From assembly GCF_052857255.1 (NCBI RefSeq), contig NC_135505.1:42287520-42351519 (forward strand): a stretch of DNA of 64,000 nucleotides, given 5' to 3'. The notes under the pieces were generated by a model. That model worked only from the letters and a program-made list of their open reading frames with translations. It did no database searches and was not told the DNA's origin. Each line of letters starts with the position of its first letter. Position 1 is the stretch's first letter. This DNA comes from Amblyomma americanum. Taxonomy: Eukaryota; Arthropoda; Arachnida; Ixodida; Ixodidae. The translations under genes were made by a program, and so were the position numbers. This document shows positions 33,601 to 44,402 of the stretch, one piece after another.

Positions 33601-35230
33601 TTTCTACCTCGTCTCCCGTTTCGGCGGCACATATCTCTGCAGGAAGACGTCGCACGTGGAATGAGAAACGTGAGTGAAGGCTGAAAAGCAGCATGCCATT
33701 AGGGCTAGGATGAAAGTGTTTTTTTTTTAGTTCTTCTATTTTTTCCTTCTCCTTCAGTCCATGTGCATGGCGCTGACAAGGTGCTTTTCACTGCCAGAGT
33801 TGAGAACGAACACTGTCTCTGGTGTCTCCCTCTATCTGTTGTGAATTTTCAAAGCGCGCTGCCAATGACCGTTACACCGCAGCAAGTGGTGCTCTTCCGT
33901 CGCCGGCTCCGCGGCGTCTTTCGCTTTAGCGTTGTGTCCCTTCATGTGATATTAATTTCAGTGCAGAAACCGTTTTGACAGGGTTAGGTATAGTGCCCGT
34001 GACCTTCGAAATCCGCGCCTCTCTCGTGACCCCACCGCCTATGTTTCTTGGCCGGCTCGACAGACTGTCTGCGTGAGTCTTCTCTGTCAGCTTGTTATAG
34101 CCGGACGACAGTACCTGTAGTGTTTACCTTTGTGCTTGAGACGTTCGTGTGCGGTGGCACTCGTTCACCACCCCTACGTAAGACGACGATTGTACACGCT
34201 GTCCTGAGCCGCCTTTAAATACCAGGCTTTAGCGAAGTGCTGTGTTTTGCTCCGGACAGCGCCTGCTCCGCTCCGTCTTTTGGGAAATATTGTGTAGATA
34301 CGGAGACACAGTAATCAAATATGATACGCAGATGAGCCGATACTTTGTGCGAGGACGCGAGCTGAACGCAGCGATGAGAGTGTACTGATTGGCAAAAAAG
34401 TGGTGAATGGAAATGCATACATTTTGCTTTAATTTGCTGGAATCTTTTGCTGTCATGAGTGCAGTAGGTGAGATTGCATGTCAATGCTATATAATTTCTC
34501 GCCAAAAGTAGTGCCATTAAGGTACTGTATCAACCCCTACAGCATTTTGCAAGCAAATTATGTTTGTGAATTTGTATTGCATTCAAAATTGCAATATCGG
34601 CAATGGAAGCTGTCGGAAGTTTCTAAACAAATATTGTAACCACGGCTCTATACATAAGGTGCATCGTATTTTTTTACAATATAGCGATTATTGATGCCCG
34701 AGGTCAAGCCATACACATTGGTACTTCACACATACACACGCTTCAAACTGTTCAAGTGCAATGATCGAAACATCTTATAAATGGAATTAATCTGATTGAT
34801 TTACCGAGTTAGTAGTCGGCATAGATCAAACTATGCACGGGTCAGTACATCTCAGTAACACACCACAGGGAGTGAAAGATACACCATGTCCAGTTGTACC
34901 AAGCTTAAACTGACCAGCGTTTGTAGTCAATTCGTAGCGTACCCCGCCGGCAATCCAAAGCTTGTAGGATCGAGTTCCACCTAATTCATAGCAATTTACT
35001 TTTCACGCAATTACTTTAGTTCGCATATATAAACGTCGTGAAGGCGTTTTCATGTAATCTGAGGAGGCTAGCAGCAATTTCTCTAACCATGTGGTGACGC
35101 GCGTTTACAGAGCAGTATATATATTTTGACGCCCATGAAGAGGCGACGCCTAGTCTATTTCGTAGGTATCGCTGACTACGCAGAATAAGAGGAGGACGAG
35201 GTGGAAGCGTCTAGTGCTCGGCAAGCGGAT
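33601..35230. other. Decayed repeat sequence in I2
   Basis: Reverse relative of 8161-9779. Contains a degenerate tRNA-like segment at 34911-34985. No coding capacity. Confidence 0.5.
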
Positions 35231-36062
35231 CCAGCTGGTTTCAGTCGCCCGTCGTGCTCCAAGTAAATGCCTGGTCGTAACATTTTGGCGGAAGGTGTCG
35301 GGTATATAGGTTCCTCGATGACTGATCTCCAACATCACATTCGCGGGAGTCGTCGCATTGCTGGCCTGCTGCCTTTTGTTCCCATGATGTCCCTCGACGG
35401 TGACGCTCCGGGATCTGTGCCCAGCAGTTCGTGGCAGCATTACGGGAGCGACGGTCGTTCGCTGCAATGCACAAATAATAATAATAGTAGGTTTTGGGTG
35501 GAAAGGAAATGGCGCAATATCTGTCTCATATATCGTTGGACACCTGAACCGCGCCGTAAGGGAAGGGATAAAGGAGGAATTGAAAGAAGAAAGGAAGAAG
35601 AGGTGCCGTAGTGGAGGGCTCCGGAATAATTTCGACCACCTGGGGATCTTTAACGTGCACTGACATCGCACAGCACACGGGCGCCTTAGCGTTTTTCCTC
35701 CATTAAAACACAGCCGCGCTCGGGTTCGAACCCGGGAACTCCGGATCAGTAGTCGAGCGCCCTAACCACTGAGCCACCGCGGCGGATTCGATATTCGCCG
35801 GCATCGGATAGAAGTGTGACACCGCCTCCAGCTATGCGCACTCGTCGCTCTCCATCACCCCGACACCGCTCCTCCTCGCGTCCGCCGCAAAACTAGTCGG
35901 CGCAACCGATGGTGATGAGGTCGCTGGATGTCTGCCGCCGGAAGAGATACCGCTGCCTGTGGTGATGTTACGGAAAAAAGTGAATGCGTTAGTGGACGGT
36001 GTACCTGTGACGGCCTTAGTGGATACCGGTGCTACTGTTACAGTTATGACTGCTGCGTTTAA
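35231..36062 (+). pseudogene. I2 gag-like and protease remnant, N-terminal part
   Basis: Plus strand. Gag-like text with RTRRSPSPRHR, then protease KKVNALVDGVPVTALVDTGATVTVM (DTG preserved, unlike C1). Interrupted by a SINE at 35474-35785 and cut by a LINE at 36063. It confirms that C is a Gypsy-type gag-protease fragment. Confidence 0.72.
35474..35785 (-). mobile_element. tRNA-derived SINE, subfamily 1 (in I2)
   Basis: Near match to 15361-15678: same head (GTGGCTCAGTGGTTAGGG, GGTTCGAACCC), same body, ending in (AAT)n-like plus-strand sequence at 35474-35487. The equivalent position in C1 (near 7875) is empty. Confidence 0.85.
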
Positions 36063-36964
36063 GTAATAATATTAATAACCCTCTACCCGACCACCATGCG
36101 GTACATGATGACAGGGAGCCCAGAGTAAAAGTTGCCCACTGACAGCTTGACACAGCCCTGGACCCCCTACATTTTGGCAACAGAAATGAAGGTCGAAATG
36201 AAAACTTATTACAATGGAAGAAAAGGTAACATAAGCTGTCACGAAATAGCACTTCAAGGCGAAAAAAATATACGATCACAAAAAATAAAAGAACACCAAC
36301 AAAACGTTAGCACAGCCACCCATGGACACCTTATATATTACAGACATTTGCGTTAACAAGCAAAGCCAATAGCACTATCACAAAATATGCGTTCAAGACG
36401 AAAAAAACATGAAAAAAGTCAGAAAAGTTATGTGTGAGAGAAGAATAGTTCCGCCAAACGTTTATGAGAAATATTCCGCAAACTTATGTTATCTTCTAGA
36501 AGTTCATTCAATATTCGTGGCAGCCTATTTTGTAGCTTATGTAGACCGTAGCTCGTCCGATACGCTTTTATTCTCCATTGGGTCCTGCTTCTTGTTTCAT
36601 ACGTCGGAGTGTGATTGTCTAAATCTGCTAGCGTTTGAAGGAAGTGTGTGTGATTAGATAATTCTAGTTTGAAAGCTTGACACAGACGATAAGGAAACAT
36701 GTTTGGTATGGGAATGATTTCATGCTTCGGGAAAAGTTCGGCGGTGTGATAACACCGCGGAAAGTTTTCAAGAAGGCGCAGAAAACTTTTTTGCAGTACG
36801 TATATCTTTTGAAGTTTTTTCTGAGTTGTAGCACCCAAGACTGAGCCACAATAAGTAAGCCGAGAATTAGAAATGGTGTGCTAAATTTAGACCATCGCAG
36901 ATTTTAGGAGTACGTGGCCATTACGGTAAAGAAGATCAAGAATTTGAGATAATTTTATGGTTAT
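36063..36964 (-). mobile_element. 5'-truncated LINE inserted in I2 protease
   Basis: Flanked by GTTTAA (36057-36062 and 36965-36970). The minus strand encodes a LINE C-terminus of 136 readable residues (GATTQKKLQKIYVLQKSF then TAELFPKHEIIPIPNMF, ending LPRILNELL), stop near 36428, and a 3' UTR ending in ATTAATATTATTA. The same protein family as the fragment in B2 (HTPTY, YGxxxLxxxLPxxLN). Confidence 0.85.
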
Positions 36965-37676
<712 letters not shown>

Positions 37677-37716
37677 CACCAACGGTTTCCGACGGTGGCC
37701 GTCCTTCATCAGGGTG
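37677..37716 (-). ncRNA. Hammerhead-ribozyme-like motif, best copy
   Basis: Minus strand in order: CACC, CTGATGA (full conserved core), hairpin GACGG-CCA-CCGTC, GAAA, CCGTT, GGTG pairing with CACC, then AATAAA. GUU before GGTG would be the NUH cleavage triplet. The pair closing stem II next to the core is A/G instead of the usual G-C, so activity is uncertain. Confidence 0.55.
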
Positions 37717-38079
37717 CAAGTTTTCACTGGCCCGTTGAGCAACGCCGACTGCTTCCCCTATATATATATATATATATAGACGATAGAAGATAAGAAGTAA
37801 TAAACATTTTATTACAATATAAAAAGAATATAAACGAAAAATAAAAGAGGAGGTTCTCTTCCCCACCACCTCAGGGCTGACTTGGAAAGGCCCTCGAGGT
37901 GTCGCTCGTCACGGAAACTGCCGAGGGAAAATGTTTAGAGGTAGGTGACGCGTGAACTGCGTTGTGTCAGTTACAGCTGAGTCATTTAAGAAAGACGATA
38001 GGGTAATCGCTCCAAATGACGGAGCAGCACAGGATAGCACATTAGAAAACAGCTTAGAACTGACCAACTTAACCGGAAA
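37717..38079. other. Non-coding sequence with short (TA)n
   Basis: (TA)n at ~37759-37778. Otherwise A/T-rich with no recognisable gene. Confidence 0.5.
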
Positions 38080-39990
38080 AAGGCGGAAGCATATGTTCCA
38101 AAATGCAAGTCCGCAGGGATAGAAGAAATTCCCAATCCAGTTAATTAATGCAATTGGCCCGGGAGGCAAGGAGACGCTGATAAAAGCATTGGAGACAGTA
38201 ATAAAAAATAAGGAATTTCTGCACAGCTGGAAGCAGAGTAAAATGAATTTGATTTAAAAAGGTGATAAGACGAACATAAAATCCTTCCGGCCGATTACGA
38301 TATGAAGCTGGTAATGCAGATGGTGAAAACAAAAATGCGTTCATGCGTAGAAAGTAATAGAATGCTCGGAGAACTTCCGAACGAGTTTCGAAGTGGTAGG
38401 CGTTTAGACGATAGCCTGTTCGTGCTTACCCGGTGCATAGAGATAGCTAAGGCGGAAAACAGACCTCTGTATTTAGCTTTCCTGGACACATGCGGTGCAT
38501 ACGACAACGCGAACAGGAATTCCTGTGGGACATATTAAAAATGATGGTGTTGGTCATGAGGTAATTGATTTTATACAGGAAATATATCGAGAAAAAGAAG
38601 TTGGGAAGGAATTAAATGTACAACTGCCGAGGTACACAAAGGATTAAGCAAGGCTGTCCGGTATCACCGCTCCTGTTCATGGTTTATATGGTAAATATGG
38701 AACGAAGTCTACAGTGAAGCAATGTAGGTTATAATCTGTCTTATAGATTAGGCGAAACGGTTATTGAGCAGGGACTACCGGCTTTAATGTATGCGGATGA
38801 TATTGTACAGTTAGCAGATAGCCAGAAATATTTGCAAACTTTGGTAAATTCCTGTGGAGACGAAGGAGACAGTATATGTTTCAGTTTCAGCGCAACAAAG
38901 TCAGGTGTAATGGCTTTCAACGTTACAACAGATCAGGAGCTTACAATAAAAGGCCATGAAATACCGCGGGCGGCGAAATGCAAATATTTCGCGGTATGGG
39001 TAAACGAGCAGCAGGGGTAGACGGAAAAACATGAACAGACTCTCATAGGAAAAGGGCGAAAAGATGCCAGAATAATGAAACATAGGGCATTGGGGGGGAG
39101 GTACAACAGGTATGAAATACTGAGAGGTATTTGGAAAGGAATAATGGTGCCGGGGCTCACTTTCGGGAATGCGTTTTTATGATTAATGGCAGAAGTTTCG
39201 TCGAGATTAGAAATAATTCAGAGAGCTGTTGGAAGATTAGCACTGCGTGCCCACGGAAAAAAAAAAAACGAGGCACTACGGGGGGATATGGGCTGGGCAT
39301 CGTTCGATGCACGGGAGGCTCAGAGTAATAAATACTAAACGAAGAATGCCTGATGAAATTGGACGATAACAGGTGGGTAGCTAAGGTATTTAAACACCTA
39401 TACAGAAAGAGCGTTGACTCACACTGAAGGAAAAGAGCTGGGAAGCTAAACAGTAAGTCTGCCAGACGGGGACGGAGAAAGACAGATCACTAATCGACAG
39501 GTTAAAAACGCGGAAGGTAAAAATTGGATAATTGCAATGGCAAAGAAGCAGTGTAGAACTATATCGATACTGTAAACAGCTGGTCAGGAAGGAAGCGATT
39601 TATGATTACTCAAGAGGCAGTGCCCTACTCTTTGAAGCTACGTCAGGGTGTCTTAGAACGCGCAGATATAAAAAGAAATTTAACGAAAAAGATGACGCAG
39701 GTGCTGTGTGTGGTAAATCTGTATAAACAATAAAGCACCTCATACTAAAATGGGATGGTATCAATCCCGATGTCGGTGCAGGCACAGTCACTCTTCTGAG
39801 GCCCAAGGGTTTTGAGATGACAATAGTCATGTAACTAAATCTGCCGTGGAAATTAGCAAAAATCGGTTGGAAAATTGGTGTCTCAAAAAGAAGAGATGTG
39901 ACATACGGTTAAAAGTGTAGGAAGACGTATTTAAAGAAAATGGCGAATTTTAATAACTTCCAACACAGTTAAGCAAAAATAAAAGAAAAA
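38080..39990 (+). pseudogene. Degenerate LINE reverse transcriptase
   Basis: Non-LTR retrotransposon ORF riddled with stops and frameshifts. Recognisable in order: KGDKTNIKSFRPITI, the RT segment NEFRSGRRLDDSLFVL and AENRPLYLAFLDTCGAYD, GLRQGCPVSPLLF-type text near 38650, the catalytic box MYADDIVQLAD at ~38787, then the thumb and C-terminal regions (KYFAVWVNE, RALGGRYNRYEILRGIWKGIMVPGLTFGNA, GRLALRAHG, GDMGWASF, RGSALLFEATSGCLRTRRYKK). YADD is kept, but the reading frame breaks at least six times. I cannot place it in a clade with certainty; it differs from the RNase H-bearing LINE at 33 kb. Confidence 0.85.
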
Positions 39991-40051
39991 GCTGAGCATG
40001 CTGGCAACTGCTATCCCACCATTTCCTACCTTCCATCCATCCGTCCGCCTA

Positions 40052-40738
40052 TAGACCTCCTGCATGTTTGTAAACAAACAAGGTGGCGCTGCATTCGCTA
40101 GCGGGCTCGCGGTAGGCAAAAGGCCAGGGAGTGGCGTCGCGGAGAGGTGTTGAGCGCCGGTTTTCGTCTTGTAGGCGCGTCAAGAAACAGTTTCAAGTAA
40201 ATATTAAATGCCATAAAACGCGCCATTAAAACATGCTGTGCTATAACAAAAGAACACATTCCTTGGGGGCGGGTGAACCTACCGGCGCCCTGTGCACTCC
40301 GGTTCAAGGTGATAAGTACGTGTGCAGCTACATATGTCTTTTTTTTTCTTGAGCAATTATCAGCCTGCTATCCTGATGTTCAGGTGAATGAACGCAGTAA
40401 CTTGCATGCTGTTAAGTGCATTGAGTGGCAGTGCCTATCGACTCCCAGACTTTGCGCTTTACTACCGTGACCCAATGCCTGTTAGCCAGTTTCCGAATGC
40501 GGCATTTATGTGCGAGAAACCTATCGAGGCTAAAAAATTTTTTTTATGCTACTACCCGGATCCAGCAGTGACGCAACTGGTCAATACATGCTGCTTCTGC
40601 AGTGCACAGGCTTGAAGCAGCCGCCGGTAGTTGCGGTAGGCACGGGCAAGCGGAACCTGTTTTGCCTACCATGCGAAAGTCGCTGCTAACATCAGCGCCA
40701 CCGCATCTTGGTGATGTCGCGGGGTGAAGGAGGTCTAT
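40052..40738 (+). mobile_element. Family E element E1 with short terminal inverted repeats
   Basis: Begins TAGACCTCCT and ends AGGAGGTCTA, with TA on both sides (TATAGACC..GGTCTATA), suggesting a TA target. The interior near 40449-40615 encodes the same peptide as E2 (FALYYRDPMPVSQFPNAAF, then LCYYPDPAVTQLVNT). It joins a second E start at 40738 as a perfect 18-bp palindrome (40729-40746). Confidence 0.55.
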
Positions 40739-40850
40739 AGACCTCCTGCATGTTTGTTAACAAACGAGGTGGCGCTGCAGTCGCTAGCGGGCTCGCGGTA
40801 GGCGAAAGGCCAGGGAGTGGCGTCGCGGAGAGGTGTTGAGTGCGGGTTTT
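40739..40850 (+). mobile_element. Second family E start, partial
   Basis: The first ~110 bp repeat 40052-40165 closely (GACCTCCTGCATGTTTG, GGTGGCGCTGCA, GGCCAGGGAGTGGCGTCGCG), after which the sequence is unrelated to E1. Confidence 0.6.
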
Positions 40851-41419
40851 CAAGACTTGAAGGCACGTTTTGAGTTTCTGCGAATCCCAGCAGTGGTTAA
40901 TGCTTTCAACTTAGTAATTTCTCGAAGTACACGAGCTCGCGTTGGCCACGTGGGGCGTATTCAGAGAAATAGTTCGCCAATGCGTTTTCTACGTATGGTT
41001 AGTAGTCAACGGAAAGCGTTTCTGCCGTTGATTTTCACGCTAGACATTGAATAAAATAGAAAGTTTTTGGCACTCTGCTCTAACCAGAATGATCTCACTT
41101 CGGGAGTATAGTGAGAGGAAGTGCTGGCGTTGTTTTGGCGGAGCACACGTGCACTCACCTTCTGCTGACATACGTACCTGCCGCGCTGTGCGAAAAGTGG
41201 GGGCCGCGTCGTGTCCCCATTCTCCTCTGTCTCGCTTAAGCGTTGTTTTTAGCCTTTTTAGATTGTCAACGATTCACTGTCTCCTTTTTTTATTTTTTTC
41301 ATCGTAGTCGCTTTCTTCCCCCGCCCCCGCCCCCTACTTGTTCGCACTCGTGCTGTATTCTATTTTTGTACCTCGTGCACGCTTTATAAAAGCTGGGTGT
41401 GTCAAATGCGGTACTACAC
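40851..41419. other. Unassigned sequence
   Basis: No domain recognised. A short open stretch at 40833-41054 (basic, FLRIPAVVNAFNLVISRS) is of unknown meaning. A C-rich run lies near 41320. Confidence 0.4.
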
Positions 41420-41456
41420 TCGAAAGAGGTTGGCTCTCCAGCCGAAACGTCGTAAA
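41420..41456 (+). ncRNA. Diverged hammerhead-like / Penelope tail motif
   Basis: CGAAAGA, then a 6-bp stem GGTTGG/CCAGCC, then GAAACGTCGTAAATTAAAT, directly before (TA)n. Same order as the motifs at 4833 and 37677, but CTGATGA is not conserved. Confidence 0.35.
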
Positions 41457-41495
41457 TTAAATCCTGTTATGTTTTTTTCAGTTTTTAGTATTTCA

Positions 41496-41498
<3 letters not shown>

Positions 41499-41563
<65 letters not shown>
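41499..41563. repeat. (TA)n microsatellite
   Basis: About 65 bp of TA leading directly into the tRNA-headed array. Confidence 0.97.
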
Positions 41564-41566
<3 letters not shown>

Positions 41567-41751
41567 AAAGGAAATGAGGGGCCCGTTTGACAAATTTATG
41601 AAGGGAGCCAACAGTCACCGAAACCAAGGTGCATAGGGGAACGTTAATTTTTTTTTTTTTAAAGTGTTATGCTTATCAGTAGGATAATAATCCTTAGATT
41701 AATAAATCGCTTAAAGAAAATTACTTATAAAGCAGCAGAAAAAACAACCAT

Positions 41752-41824
41752 GCCGCCGGTGGGATCCGAACCCACGACCTCCGAATATCGCGTCCGGTGC
41801 TCTTACCAACTGAGCTACGGCGAC
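41752..41824 (-). pseudogene. tRNA-like head, unit 1
   Basis: 73 nt that fold into a full cloverleaf: 7-bp acceptor GTCGCCG/CGGCGGC, D stem GCTC/GAGC, anticodon stem CCGGA/TTCGG and T arm GTGGG-TTCGGAT-CCCAC. The anticodon loop is CGCGATA, with G at position 33 where tRNAs have U, so I call it tRNA-derived and not a working tRNA. The A box (TAGCTCAGTTGG) and B box (GGTTCGGATCC) look usable by RNA polymerase III. Confidence 0.75.
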
Positions 41825-42249
41825 GGCTGTCCAATCTGCTGCTCTCGTGGGTATTTATGTTTACTGGGTGTAAGCGAGCCTTGAGAGTGTTCACCAGCGC
41901 CACCCTCGACCATAGCGGCGGACGTAGAACGTCCTGTAATACCGCGAGCGTTACGTAGAACGTCATCTAACGGCGAGGGCGGAAACTGTGCGAGAGCCCT
42001 CTTATACTACCTTTGGCATTAAGACTGCCAGAACCGAGACCCTCGTTAAGCTATCAGCAGACAAGTTAAAGGAAATGAGGGGCCCGTTTGACAAATTTAT
42101 GAAGGGAGCCAACAGTCACCGAAACCAAGGTGCATAGGAGAACGTTAATTTTTTTTTTAAAGTGTTATGCTTATCAGTAAGATAATAATCCTTAGATTAA
42201 TAAATCGCTTAAAGAAAATTACTTAGAAAGCAGCAGAAAAAACAACCAT

Positions 42250-42322
42250 GCCGCCGGTGGGATCCGAACCCACGACCTCCGAATATCGCGTCCGGTGCTC
42301 TTACCAACTGAGCTACGGCGAC
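42250..42322 (-). pseudogene. tRNA-like head, unit 2
   Basis: Identical in sequence to unit 1. Confidence 0.75.
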
Positions 42323-42749
42323 GGCTGTCCAATCTGCAGCTCTCGTGGGTATTTATGTTTACTGGGTGTAAGCGAGCCTTGAGAGTGTTCACCAGCGCCA
42401 CCCTCGACCATAGCGGCGGACGTAGAACGTCCTGTAATACCGCGAGCGTTACGTAGAACGTCATCTAACGGCGAGGGCGGAAACTGTGCGAGAGCCCTCT
42501 TATACTACCTTTGGCATTAAGACTGCCAGAACCGAGACCCTCGTTAAGCTATCAGCAGACAAGTTAAAGGAAATGAGGGGCCCGTTTGACAAATTTATGA
42601 AGGGAGCCAACAGTCACCGAAACCAAGGTGCATAGGGGAACGTTAATTGTTTTTTTTTAAAGTGTTATGCTTATCAGTAGGATAATAATCCTTAGATTAA
42701 TAAATCGCTTAAAGAAAATTACTTATAAAGCAGCAGAAAAAACAACCAT

Positions 42750-42822
42750 GCCGCCGGTGGGATCCGAACCCACGACCTCCGAATATCGCGTGCGGTGCTC
42801 TTACCAACAGAGCTACGGCGAC
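42750..42822 (-). pseudogene. tRNA-like head, unit 3
   Basis: As unit 1 with two substitutions (one in the anticodon stem, one in the D arm) that weaken the stems. Confidence 0.75.
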
Positions 42823-43176
42823 GGCTGTCCAATCTGCTGCTCTCTTGGGTATTTATGTTTACTGGGTGTAAGCGAGCCTTTAGAGTGTTCACCAGCGCCA
42901 CCCTCGACCATAGCGGCGGACGTAGAACGTCCTGTAATACCGCGAGCGTTACGTAGAACGTCATCTAACGGCGAGGGCGGAAACTGTGCGAGAGCCCTCT
43001 AATACTACCTTTGGCATTAAGACTGCCAGAACCGAGACCCTCGTTAAGCTATCAGCAGACAAGTTAAAGGAAATGAGGGGCCCGTTTGACAAATTTATGA
43101 AGGGAGCCAACAGTCACCGAAACCAAGGTGCATAGGGGAACGTTAAATACCCACGAGAGCAGCAGATTGGACAGCC

Positions 43177-43249
43177 GTCGCCGTAGCTCAGTTGGTAAGA
43201 GCACCGGACGCGATATTCGGAGGTCGTGGGTTCGGATCCCACCGGCGGC
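43177..43249 (+). pseudogene. tRNA-like head, unit 4 (inverted)
   Basis: Same 73-nt sequence as unit 1 on the opposite strand, 30 bp past the inversion junction. Confidence 0.75.
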
Positions 43250-43675
43250 ATGGTTGTTTTTTCTGCTGCTTTATAAGTAATTTTCTTTAAGCGATTTATT
43301 AATCTAAGGATTATTATCCTACTGATAAGCATAACACTTAAAAAAAAAAAATTAACGTTCCCCTATGCACCTTGGTTTCGGTGACTGTTGGCTCCCTTCA
43401 TAAATTTGTCAAACGGGCCCCTCATTACCTTTAACTTGTCTGCTGATAGCTTAACGAGGGTCTCGGTTCTGGCAGTCTTAATGCCAAAGGTAGTATAAGA
43501 GGGCTCTCGCACAGTTTCCGCCCTCGCCGTTAGATGACGTTCTACGTAACGCTCGCGGTATTACAGGACGTTCTACGTCCGCCGCTATGGTCGAGGGTGG
43601 CGCTGGTGAACACTCTCAAGGCTCGCTTACACCCAGTAAACATAAATACCCACGAGAGCAGCAGATTGGACAGCC

Positions 43676-43748
43676 GTCGCCGTAGCTCAGTTGGTAAGAG
43701 CACCGGACGCGATATTCGGAGGTCGTGGGTTCGGATCCCACCGGCGGC
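43676..43748 (+). pseudogene. tRNA-like head, unit 5 (inverted)
   Basis: Same sequence as unit 4, 499 bp further on. Confidence 0.75.
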
Positions 43749-43900
43749 ATGGTTGTTTTTTCTGCTGCTTTATAAGTAATTTTCTTTAAGCGATTTATTA
43801 ATCTAAGGATTATTATCCTACTGATAAGCATAACACTTTAAAAAAAAATTAACGTTCCCCTATGCACCTTGGTTTCGGTGACTGTTGGCTCCCTTCATAA

Positions 43901-43922
43901 ATATATATATATATATATATAT
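43901..43922. repeat. (TA)n microsatellite at the A2 left edge
   Basis: 22 bp. The other side of A2 is also (TA)n, so A2 sits inside a TA tract and its ATAT target duplication is not diagnostic. Confidence 0.93.
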
Positions 43923-44293
43923 TGTCACGTAGTGGTGACGGCAGTCGAAGCAGCGATGAAGACGGACGAAAGGATCTTCTAAAAGAACTTTATTGGGCTG
44001 GCTTGCACCCAAAATGGACTGAATCACTCGGCGGCGGCGAAGCGACAAGCGTGCTCGGCGGTCGTCGAACAGAATGCCCGCCGCTGTCGGCCGTGCTCAA
44101 TTTAAAGCTGATAGCGAACATTCGAGATAAAGGGCGCAAAGTTACTGGAACATTCCGGAACAACGTAGAATCAGCTTTGCCAGGCTGCGATCAATCGAGA
44201 TAAATCTAGTCGCGTCTTGCGTCGCAAACAAAGCGATAAGGTGGTGTCGCGGCAGATTTGAAAAACGAATAAACACTGCAAATATTCGCGGCA
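43923..44293 (-). repeat. A2 3' LTR (371 bp)
   Basis: TG..CA ends, AATAAA signal at 43989-43994. Partner of 49483-49855. Confidence 0.95.
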
Positions 44294-44306
44294 TTACTCC
44301 CCTCTC
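44294..44306 (-). other. A2 polypurine tract
   Basis: The minus strand reads GAGAGGGGAGTAA immediately upstream of the 3' LTR. Confidence 0.75.
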
Positions 44307-44402
44307 AAAGAAGCATCGACCCGATGCATTAAAACAAATAATGCGACTAGTAAGGGAAAAAAACGGATCTTGCGAAAATAGAGCATGGAAATGCAGAGGC
44401 CT

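Larger units (their letters stand above)
41564..43900. repeat. Array of ~499-bp tRNA-headed units with an internal inversion
   Basis: Three head-to-tail units start at 41564, 42063 and 42562, with a partial fourth (43061-43146). At 43146/43147 the array switches strand, giving one inverted unit and a second cut at 43900 by (TA)n. Units differ by only a few bases (T-run length, single substitutions). Each has one 73-nt tRNA-like segment. The three direct units carry it on the minus strand, the two inverted ones on the plus strand. Confidence 0.93.

Noticed and set aside
41752..43748. Five functional tRNA genes
   Set aside because: The cloverleaf is complete, but position 33 is G in every copy and each lies in a repeat unit that recurs in an older, decayed form at 6214. 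Treated as tRNA-derived repeat heads.
41564..43900. CRISPR array
   Set aside because: The repeats are ~499 bp, contiguous and inverted midway, in a eukaryotic TE context; no spacer structure.
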